DNA of 13,990 nucleotides from an uncultured Solimonas sp. Lineage in GTDB: Bacteria; Pseudomonadota; Gammaproteobacteria; Nevskiales; Nevskiaceae. Position 1 is the first letter of the stretch. Each line of letters starts with the position of its first letter. A program made the position numbers and the translations under genes. The notes beneath the pieces are model-generated. The model was given only the letters and a program-made list of their open reading frames with translations. It was not told the origin of the DNA and ran no database searches. The DNA lies in NCBI GenBank assembly GCA_946478985.1, contig CAMLDZ010000075.1, positions 1-13,990 of the forward strand. Direction: 5' to 3'. Shown in pieces: positions 7,622 to 13,258 of the stretch.

Positions 7622-10345
7622 TCAGCGCGCCGATGCTCCCTCGGCAAGCTGCAGCTGCAGGATCGCCTGCCGAGCCGCGGCGCGATCGTGCACGCCGAGC
7701 TTTTCGTAGATGTTGCGCGTGTGCCACTTGGCGGTATCCGGCGAGATGCGCAGGCTTTGTGCGATACGCTTGGTCGACAGCCCGCGCGCCAGCAGGAACA
7801 GCAGCTCGCGCTCGCGCGCGGTGAAGCCGGCATGCGCGCCGGCCAGCGCGGCGTCGGTCCAGGCGCTGCCCGGCGCGATCATCCGCTGATCCGGCTGCGG
7901 GCCACCCAGGCTGCTCGCCATCGCCGCCTTCAGCCGGTCCAGATATGCGTGCAGCGGCGCGGCGACCAGACGCCGCAAGCTGGCGGCTTCGAGCAGCTCG
8001 CTGCCGTCGAGCTGGTCGACGATGCTGCGTACCAACCCCAGCGGGCTGGCCTGCTGGACGATGCGCGCCATCAGCGTCACCGCGGCATCGTGATCGCCAC
8101 AGCGCCACAGCAGATCGGCCAGCAGCGTCTCGACCGCGACACGCGCGCGAACCCACGGCAGCGCCGCCAGCGCTTCGGCAAGCTGCCGGATCTGCGTCAG
8201 CGCTTCCGGCAGCTGGCCGCGACTGGCGAGGATGCGGATCTGCGAGACACGGCAGAGATGATTGATGACACCCTGCGGTGAATCGAGCAGGCCGGCGCGG
8301 TCATCGCGCAGCGCTTCGAGCCGGCCCGCCAGTTCCGCCACTTCATGGCCCTGTCCGCTGCGCAGTGCGATCTGGATCCGCAGCGCGAGCCCATGCGCGA
8401 CGATCCGCGGCAGGTGGCTCTCCTCGCCGACCTTGAGGATGTCGTCGAGCAGCTCGGCGGCTTCGCCGCCGGCATTGCGCAGGATCAGGCTGTGCGCGAG
8501 CGCGACGCCCGCGGCCGTGGAACTGCCGGGCGTCGAATACTTGAGGCGCAGGTGGTTGCGCCCGCTCGCCAGCGCCAGCACCTCGTCGATGCGATCCATC
8601 TCGTACAGCACTTCGAGCAGCGGCCCGAGGGCGACGACCACCACCATCGAACGCCGTCCGCTCAGGTTCTCGGCCACCTTGACGGCGCGGCGGAACACCG
8701 CCTCGGCCGCCGCCATCTGGCCTTCGGCGGCATAGCATTCACCGGAGACCACGGCGGCGTAGGCGTGCGCGAGCATGCCCTGCCCCTGCATCTCCAGACT
8801 CGCGGAGCGGTACAGCAGCTGGCGCGCCTCGTCGAAATGGCCGGCGCTGAACAGGCACCAGGCATGCACCGTCGCGCAGCCGGCGCGGATGATCGGACTC
8901 GAGGCCTGCGCCAGCTCCGGCACCTGCTGCACCGCCGCCATCGCCGCATCGCGGTGATCAGAGATCGCGTGGCTGAATGCGCTCGCCGTCATCACCTCGG
9001 TATCGAAGGTCGCGCTGCGGCGCCGCGCCGAATGCACGCGTACCGAGCGCAGCAGCTCCGCAGCGGCGCCGGTCTCGTGCATCGTCACGCGCGCCCAGAC
9101 TTCAGCCAGCTGCAGGCCCACCGGCCGGTGGCGCTGCTCGGGATGCAGGCGCCGGAGCCAGTCGATGACGCGATCGGGAAACCCTTCCAGCGCGATGTTG
9201 CGACCTTCCTGTTCGAGCAGCTCGCCGGCCTGCGCCGGCTCGCCTGCATCGATCAGGTAATCGATCGCCGCCGCCGCGTCGCTGCGCTGCCGCGCGGCCT
9301 CGGCCAGCCGGCGGCAGATCTGCCGGAAGCGCTCGGGCTGATCGGCCTGCAGCCGCGTGCGCACGCAGGCGCGGATTTCCGGATGCAGGACGAACGCCAG
9401 CTGCTGCTGACGCAGTAGTGGATTGCGCGCCGACCATTGTTCCAGCACCGGACAAGGGTCCGGCTCGCAGACGAAAGCGAGCAGCGCCTGATCCAGCTGC
9501 GGCGCCAGCGCCAGCGCCCACAGCACGGCCTGATCGGTGCCCGAACAGCCGGCAATCACTTCTTCCTCGATGTACGACCACATCGCCCGCCGCGGCAAGC
9601 GTTCCTCGCGCAGCGACGGCTCGAGCGCACGTCCCTGCGGCAGGCTGGCTGCCAGCACCGCGAGCAGCCCGGGCCAGCCCTGCGTGCGCTCGTGCAGGCT
9701 GTGCAGCGCCGCCGCGCCCGGCGACTCGTCGATCAGGCGGCTGAGGAATTCCGTGGTCTCGGCGAAGTTGAATCCCAGCTCCGCCGGATCCTTGAGCTCC
9801 AGCCGCTGCGCGGCCAGCAAGGGTCCGAGGCGCAGCCCGGGATTGCGCCGCGCCGCCAGCAGCACGCGCAGGCTGGCCGGCAGCGCTGCGAGCAGCGCAT
9901 CGAGCCAGGCCAGGCCATCGCGGCTGTGCAGCAGCTCGACCTGATCCAGCATCAGCGTCAGCGGCCGCTCGCGACGCGCCAGCGTGTTGAGGATCGCCGT
10001 GAGCGCATCGTTCGCATTCGCCGGCACGTCGAGTGTCAGCCCGGCACGTCGCAGCGCCGCCGCGACGTAGCGACCGAGCTGCCCGATGTCATTGCACTCG
10101 GCGCCTAGCGTCAGCCAGCAGACGGCAGCGCCGCGCGCGCCGAGTTCGGCGTGGACGCTGCGCAGCAAGCTGGTCTTGGCGTAGCCGGCCGGCGCAAACA
10201 GGCCGATCACGCGGCCGGGCACGTCGAGTGACTTGAGCAGCCGGTCGGCGACATCGCGACGCTTGAGCGTCAGTACCGGCAGGCCGGGCGGCTCCAGCCG
10301 CGCATCGAGCAGAGCGGGGGTATCGATGTTGATGGCCGCGGTCAT
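7622..10345 (-). CDS. Large ATP-binding LuxR-family (LAL/MalT-AlkS type) transcriptional regulator
   Basis: 907 residues from the ATG at 10343-10345. The N-terminal NTPase has a Walker A-like segment APAGYAKTS (51-59), where the last conserved Gly is Ala56, and a Walker B-like LMLDQVELL (131-139), with Gln in place of the second Asp usual in MalT relatives. A long helical-repeat (TPR/MalT T3-like) region spans about 240-830. A C-terminal LuxR HTH domain (841 to about 895) has FTARERELLFLLARGLS, then KRIAQSLRISPDTAKWHTRN, and EKLGV. Members of this family (MalT, AlkS) are effector-responsive activators of catabolic genes. The gene is convergent with the liu operon and divergent from the DUF2834 operon, so the latter is the likelier adjacent target (inference). 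The frame is open back to 10615, but that stretch has low-complexity composition and no family match, so the shorter start is chosen. No strong ribosome-binding site precedes either start, so start confidence is moderate. Confidence 0.88.
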   Translation of the reverse strand: MTAAINIDTPALLDARLEPPGLPVLTLKRRDVADRLLKSLDVPGRVIGLFAPAGYAKTSLLRSVHAELGARGAAVCWLTLGAECNDIGQLGRYVAAALRRAGLTLDVPANANDALTAILNTLARRERPLTLMLDQVELLHSRDGLAWLDALLAALPASLRVLLAARRNPGLRLGPLLAAQRLELKDPAELGFNFAETTEFLSRLIDESPGAAALHSLHERTQGWPGLLAVLAASLPQGRALEPSLREERLPRRAMWSYIEEEVIAGCSGTDQAVLWALALAPQLDQALLAFVCEPDPCPVLEQWSARNPLLRQQQLAFVLHPEIRACVRTRLQADQPERFRQICRRLAEAARQRSDAAAAIDYLIDAGEPAQAGELLEQEGRNIALEGFPDRVIDWLRRLHPEQRHRPVGLQLAEVWARVTMHETGAAAELLRSVRVHSARRRSATFDTEVMTASAFSHAISDHRDAAMAAVQQVPELAQASSPIIRAGCATVHAWCLFSAGHFDEARQLLYRSASLEMQGQGMLAHAYAAVVSGECYAAEGQMAAAEAVFRRAVKVAENLSGRRSMVVVVALGPLLEVLYEMDRIDEVLALASGRNHLRLKYSTPGSSTAAGVALAHSLILRNAGGEAAELLDDILKVGEESHLPRIVAHGLALRIQIALRSGQGHEVAELAGRLEALRDDRAGLLDSPQGVINHLCRVSQIRILASRGQLPEALTQIRQLAEALAALPWVRARVAVETLLADLLWRCGDHDAAVTLMARIVQQASPLGLVRSIVDQLDGSELLEAASLRRLVAAPLHAYLDRLKAAMASSLGGPQPDQRMIAPGSAWTDAALAGAHAGFTARERELLFLLARGLSTKRIAQSLRISPDTAKWHTRNIYEKLGVHDRAAARQAILQLQLAEGASAR

Positions 10346-10393
10346 GGTGCGCAGAGGATAAGGCTTCGCAGCGCCGACTCCCACGCTGCCGGT

Positions 10394-10417
10394 CAGCGCT
10401 GGCAGCGCTGGCAGCGC
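10394..10417. repeat. 9-bp tandem direct repeat, 2.7 copies
   Basis: CAGCGCTGG occurs at 10394-10402 and 10403-10411, followed by CAGCGC at 10412-10417. Each unit contains the palindrome CAGCGCTG. It lies 49 bp upstream of the regulator start codon. It could be an autoregulatory binding array or simple slippage-generated sequence. Confidence 0.75.
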
Positions 10418-10615
10418 GCCACACCAGGATTTTCGCCCTCCGGCGCCGCTCCCGCCCGGTGTACCCACCCACCAGCCAATCATCCCGGGAGGGGGCTTTG
10501 CCGCACTCAAGCCGGGAGAATCCGGACGTCTGTCGATACTGCCGCGGCCTGCACACACAAACGCGCGGCAATCGGCAGAACCGTTGCCACGCCAGGGGCG
10601 CGACGCTGCGAGCAC

Positions 10616-10634
10616 TCACGCCCTGCCGGCGTGA
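10616..10634. promoter_or_regulatory. Perfect inverted repeat, candidate operator
   Basis: TCACGCC at 10616-10622 and GGCGTGA at 10628-10634 are perfect 7-bp arms separated by 5 bp (CTGCC). A 19-bp dyad is a typical size for a dimeric regulator's site. It is 62 bp upstream of the DUF2834 start codon and 270 bp upstream of the divergent regulator start. No T-run follows, so a terminator is unlikely. The binding protein is unknown; the adjacent LAL regulator is the first candidate. Confidence 0.5.
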
Positions 10635-10680
10635 CCCGCATCGGACGCAGGCTCTGCACGGCGACCACACCATTCCAAGA

Positions 10681-10688
10681 AAGGGGAG
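10681..10688 (+). promoter_or_regulatory. Ribosome-binding site that fixes a GTG start
   Basis: AAGGGGAG lies 8 nt upstream of the GTG at 10697. The in-frame upstream ATG-like start at 10631 has no comparable site and would add 22 residues unrelated to a membrane protein, so the GTG is preferred. Confidence 0.7.
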
Positions 10689-10696
10689 TTCCAGCT

Positions 10697-11056
10697 GTGG
10701 CCAAGAACATCAAACACGCATTCCTGCTGCTGATCAGCGTCGGTTCGCTGTTCGTGGTCTGGCCGCTGGCTTTCGACTGGATGCGCAACGGCGGCAACAT
10801 CATGAACCCGGTGTCGTTCTTCACCGACGTCTACAATCTCGGCGGCGCACCCGCGTTTCTCACCGTCGACATCGCGGTCGCCTGGATCGCGTTCATGGTG
10901 TGGGTGGTGCCGGACGCTAAGCGCATCGGCCTCGGCGCGCGCTGGGGCTGGACCTTCCTGGTGCTTTCCTACCTGGGCACCTGCTTCGCCTTTCCGCTCT
11001 ATCTCGTGGTCCGCGAGCGGTACCTGGATGGCAAGGCGACAGCGGCGGCGAACTAA
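10697..11056 (+). CDS. DUF2834-like three-helix membrane protein
   Basis: 119 residues starting at GTG 10697, chosen for the strong upstream AAGGGGAG. Three hydrophobic helices are visible: about 8-26 (FLLLISVGSLFVVWPLAF), 53-71 (FLTVDIAVAWIAFMVWVVP, with a polar Asp58) and 84-105 (ending CFAFPLYLVVRER). The short loop PDAKRIGLGARWGW between helices 2 and 3 and the FPLYL...RER ending are characteristic, as I recall, of the DUF2834 family, whose function is unknown. It should be an inner-membrane protein. It is the first gene of an apparent three-gene operon; the PF10118-type gene starts 22 bp after its stop. A role as a membrane partner or anchor for the following soluble protein is possible but is inference only. 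Confidence 0.75.
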   Translation: MAKNIKHAFLLLISVGSLFVVWPLAFDWMRNGGNIMNPVSFFTDVYNLGGAPAFLTVDIAVAWIAFMVWVVPDAKRIGLGARWGWTFLVLSYLGTCFAFPLYLVVRERYLDGKATAAAN

Positions 11057-11078
11057 CGGAAACGATGGAGAAGAACCG

Positions 11079-11915
11079 ATGAAAGTCAGGGAAATCGACA
11101 TCGACTTTTCGCAGGCCAAGATCTTCTGGACGCCGGAAGATCCCGAATTTGCGCAGTTCTGGAACGGCGCATCGACCTTCCTGCCGTACCTCGAACCGTT
11201 TCTCAACAAGGCGGTTCGCGAAGGTGCGCTGCAGCTGCCGGAAAGCGAGGCGCCGCTGAAGGAAGACTGCCGCATCTTCATCGCCCAGGAAGGCCGGCAC
11301 TATCGCAATCACGCCAAGTTCAACCAGCTGCTGCGCGAAGCCGGCTATCCCGAACTGGCGGCGCGCGAGGCGGTGATGAAGGCCGACTACGAGCGCTACT
11401 GGAAGGAGAAGGGACTCAAGTACTGCCTCGGCTATGCCGAGGGTTTCGAGACGCTGGGGCCAATCATCGCGTGCTTCTTTCTCGAAGGCGCCCGCGAACT
11501 ACGCAACCCGAACATCGACGACCCCACCGCAGACCTCTGGCGCTGGCACCTGGCAGAGGAATACGAGCACAGGCACGTCTGCAATTACCTGTTCCACCGC
11601 CTGGGGCACAGCTACTGGTATCGCCTCTACGGCGTCGCCTACGCCGGCCGCCACATGCTGAGCTACATGATCGGCACCGCGCTCTACCTGCTGCGGGAAG
11701 ACTACAAGGCAGGCCGCATCAAGCAGCCCTGGCGCAGCCGCCTGCGCATGGCCGGAATGCTGACGCGCCTGTTTGCCTATCTGATCCCGCGGCTGATCCG
11801 CAGTCTTTCGCCCCGCTACGAGCCGATGGACATGCCGGAACCGGCCCGCTCCATGGAAGTCCTGGCGGAAGCGGAGCGCAAATGGACACGTGCGCCGAAA
11901 TCGGCAACGACCTGA
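11079..11915 (+). CDS. PF10118/COG3687-type 'metal-dependent hydrolase', possibly ferritin-like di-iron protein
   Basis: 278 residues from the ATG at 11079, which has GGAGAAG at 11067-11073, 5 nt upstream; the longer open frame from 11028 overlaps the previous gene and is rejected. The protein begins KVREIDIDFS, as many members of this family do. Conserved-looking metal-ligand candidates are Glu39, Glu71 and His74 plus His78 (EGRHYRNH), Glu121/Glu124, and Glu161 and His164 (HLAEEYEHRHV). Two ExxH motifs about 90 residues apart with intervening Glu residues in helices are the signature of carboxylate-bridged di-iron four-helix bundles, so oxidase or oxygenase chemistry is as plausible as hydrolysis. 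There is no signal peptide. Hydrophobic stretches near 185-207 and 225-242 could associate with the membrane. The family has no established substrate to my knowledge; homologues are common in lipid- and steroid-degrading bacteria (recollection). Confidence 0.8.
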   Translation: MKVREIDIDFSQAKIFWTPEDPEFAQFWNGASTFLPYLEPFLNKAVREGALQLPESEAPLKEDCRIFIAQEGRHYRNHAKFNQLLREAGYPELAAREAVMKADYERYWKEKGLKYCLGYAEGFETLGPIIACFFLEGARELRNPNIDDPTADLWRWHLAEEYEHRHVCNYLFHRLGHSYWYRLYGVAYAGRHMLSYMIGTALYLLREDYKAGRIKQPWRSRLRMAGMLTRLFAYLIPRLIRSLSPRYEPMDMPEPARSMEVLAEAERKWTRAPKSATT

Positions 11916-11949
11916 CCCCCAAGCAACCAGCAATCAGACCCTACAAGCC

Positions 11950-12408
11950 ATGTTTGCCTATCAGACCGAGCACCTCTTTTCCTATCGTTCCGCAATCTCG
12001 GCGCCGGAAGTCATCGGCCCGTGTCCCGGAGATATCCGCTTCAACTTCCCGCTCACTGGCGGTGAAGTCTGGGGACCGAAACTGGCAGGAAAAGTCCGCT
12101 CGGGCGGAGTGGACTTCGCAACTTTGCGTACTGACGGCGTCATTCTTCTGGATGTGCGCGGCACGCTGGAAAGTGCGGACGGCGCATTGATCGACGTTGC
12201 GTATGGTGGGGTGCTTGACCTCGGACCCGAGGGACATACCAACTTCCTCAACGGCATCATGCCTGCCGAACTCAAGATTCGTGCAACACCGCGCTTTCGT
12301 ACTGCACATCCTGCGTATCAATGGCTCAATCGGCTGCAGTGTTATTCGATCGGCGAAGCCGATCTCGCCAAGCAAGAGATCAGCTACGACGTCTACGCGC
12401 TGCGCTAA
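11950..12408 (+). CDS. DUF3237 domain protein
   Basis: 152 residues. The pattern LTGGEVWGPKLAGKVRSGGVDF (35-56), followed by RTDGVILLDVRGTLESADGALIDVAYGGV (60-88) and PRFRTAHPAYQWLNRLQCYSIGE (114-136), matches the DUF3237 family across its length. The domain is an all-beta fold of unknown function; members occur in aromatic and steroid catabolic gene neighbourhoods (recollection). No signal peptide or membrane segment is visible, so it is probably cytoplasmic. It starts 34 bp after the PF10118-type gene and is probably co-transcribed with it. No clear ribosome-binding site precedes the ATG at 11950; an in-frame ATG at 11890 would overlap the previous gene and add 20 residues with no family match. 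Confidence 0.82.
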   Translation: MFAYQTEHLFSYRSAISAPEVIGPCPGDIRFNFPLTGGEVWGPKLAGKVRSGGVDFATLRTDGVILLDVRGTLESADGALIDVAYGGVLDLGPEGHTNFLNGIMPAELKIRATPRFRTAHPAYQWLNRLQCYSIGEADLAKQEISYDVYALR

Positions 12409-12413
12409 GACAT

Positions 12414-12431
12414 AGCCGTGTCACCACGGCT
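12414..12431. repeat. Perfect 7-bp hairpin just after the DUF3237 gene
   Basis: AGCCGTG (12414-12420) and CACGGCT (12425-12431) pair perfectly around a TCAC loop, starting 5 bp after the DUF3237 stop codon. There is no T-run after it, so it is not a standard intrinsic terminator. It may attenuate transcription, protect the 3' end of the mRNA, or act as an operator for the small gene that starts 23 bp later. Confidence 0.6.
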
Positions 12432-12454
12432 CATTGCCAAGTGAGGACCACTCC

Positions 12455-12682
12455 ATGGACGAGCTGATCCTGCCCGGCTTCCACTCCGAGCAGGAAAGCC
12501 TGCGCGCGCTGCGCGAGACCTCTCCACAGCTGGCGCTGTTGGCCTTGATGGGCCAGGCCTCGCACGACGATTTCGTCTGCATCGGTCGCGACGAGGATGG
12601 CCATCCGACTGCCGTCATCGTCGATCGCGAGGCATTCCTCGAATGGTTGGCCGCGCCACGCACTGACCAGCGTCTGTCTTGA
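12455..12682 (+). CDS. Small acidic hypothetical protein
   Basis: 75 residues from the ATG at 12455, preceded by TGAGGA (12442-12447) at 7-nt spacing; an in-frame TTG at 12434 lacks such a site. The predicted protein is acidic, with no signal peptide, cysteine pair or membrane segment. It has a predicted mix of helix (ESLRALRETSPQLALLALM, about 14-32) and a short FVCIGRDEDGHPTAVIVDRE segment (37-56) that reads like a beta hairpin. I do not recognise the family. It follows the DUF3237 gene in the same direction after 46 bp and ends inside an inverted repeat between convergent genes. The good ribosome-binding site and sensible composition favour a real gene, but antisense and other frames are also open here. 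Confidence 0.55.
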   Translation: MDELILPGFHSEQESLRALRETSPQLALLALMGQASHDDFVCIGRDEDGHPTAVIVDREAFLEWLAAPRTDQRLS

Positions 12683-12723
12683 GCGGCCCCTCGCCCTACG
12701 CGGCGCGGCCCGCTAAAGACAGA
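12673..12723. terminator. Imperfect 14-bp inverted repeat between convergent genes
   Basis: TCTGTCTTGAGCGG (12673-12686) pairs with CCGCTAAAGACAGA (12710-12723), 13 of 14 positions matching, around a 23-nt GC-rich loop. It spans the stop codon of the small ORF and ends 11 bp before the stop codon of the convergent membrane-protein gene. Its placement suggests a bidirectional transcription end, but neither strand has a U-run after the stem, so function as an intrinsic terminator is uncertain. Confidence 0.5.
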
Positions 12724-12734
12724 GCCATTGACGC

Positions 12735-13214
12735 TCAGACCGCGGCGCGGGCTGCGAACGCGCGGCGCACCACCAGCCAGACGGCGATAATCGACACCAC
12801 CGTGAACACCAGCGCCGGCACCAGGCCGATGTACGAGGCCAAGTTGGCGGCGCCGTGGCGGTTGTCGGCGAAGCTCAGCGCGCGATTGGGCGCGAACAGC
12901 GCCGCCCAGTAGAACAGCGTGTTGGCCCAGCCAGTGCCGATCAGCATCCAGCTGAGCTTGCGCGCGCCGGCTTCGGTGAATTCCAGCGGCACCAGCGCCA
13001 ACGCGATGACAATGATCAGGATGCCGTTGAGCATGCCGCCGAGATGCGCGCGCACCCAGGCGTCGGTGCCGCCGAACACCGGGAATTCGGTGATGGTGCC
13101 CGGTATCAATTCCAGGCCGCCGAGCAGGCTGATCAGCAGCCCCAGACCGGCAAGCATGCCGATGAACAGCACCAGTGCCCCGTGGGCGATCAATCCCCGC
13201 TGAATCTTCTGCAT
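12735..13214 (-). CDS. Styrene oxide isomerase (StyC)-like four-helix membrane protein
   Basis: 159 residues; the start ATG at 13212-13214 has AAGGGGGA 6 nt upstream (13221-13228 on the complement). Four hydrophobic helices lie at about 8-31, 60-78, 86-107 and 126-149. Compared from memory with styrene oxide isomerase, the spaced motifs coincide: AHG near 10-12, IPGTITEF (38-45), WVRAHLGGMLNG (53-64), GWAN (95-98), FAPNRALSF (107-115). The residues I recall as important in the trimeric haem enzyme have counterparts here: His57 (haem ligand), Asn63 and Tyr102. The Asp next to GWAN is replaced by Thr94. StyC converts styrene oxide to phenylacetaldehyde; whether this homologue acts on an epoxide is unknown. 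Its start is 44 bp downstream of the thyA stop on the same strand, so it may be co-transcribed. No styrene monooxygenase is in the window. An uncharacterised haem-binding membrane relative is the cautious alternative. Confidence 0.75.
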   Translation of the reverse strand: MQKIQRGLIAHGALVLFIGMLAGLGLLISLLGGLELIPGTITEFPVFGGTDAWVRAHLGGMLNGILIIVIALALVPLEFTEAGARKLSWMLIGTGWANTLFYWAALFAPNRALSFADNRHGAANLASYIGLVPALVFTVVSIIAVWLVVRRAFAARAAV

Positions 13215-13220
13215 CGCTTC

Positions 13221-13228
13221 TCCCCCTT
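13221..13228 (-). promoter_or_regulatory. Strong ribosome-binding site of the StyC-like gene
   Basis: AAGGGGGA on the complement lies 6 nt before the ATG at 13214, supporting that start and active translation of this gene despite its position downstream of thyA. Confidence 0.7.
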
Positions 13229-13258
13229 CTCTGCTGGGTACGGCCCGGAGATGGTTCT

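Larger units (their letters stand above)
10346..10696. promoter_or_regulatory. Divergent intergenic region, probable shared control region
   Basis: About 350 bp separates the regulator gene on the - strand from the DUF2834 gene on the + strand. I see no convincing coding sequence in it, although frames stay open because GC is high. It contains a 9-bp tandem repeat (10394-10417), a perfect 7-bp dyad (10616-10634), and three CTCCCG/CGGGAG half-sites (10449-10454, 10486-10491, 10513-10518). No confident -35/-10 pair could be picked on either strand. Divergent placement next to a LAL regulator gene makes this the natural place for its own and its neighbour's promoters (inference). Confidence 0.6.

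Noticed and set aside
8345..9418. Plus-strand frame of 357 codons opposite the regulator gene.
   Set aside because: It is a His/Arg/Gln-rich antisense reading without a domain, opposite a coherent MalT/AlkS-type helical repeat region.
10501..10560. Possible -10 element GATACT (10535-10540) in the divergent region.
   Set aside because: No acceptable -35 hexamer occurs at 16-18 bp upstream on the + strand, so the match is not better than chance.
10346..10615. N-terminal extension of the LAL regulator (90 further in-frame codons to a start at 10615).
   Set aside because: The extra peptide is Gly/Ala/Pro/Arg-rich, matches no family feature, and would cover the tandem repeat and most of the divergent intergenic region. 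The chosen start sits a normal distance before the NTPase domain.
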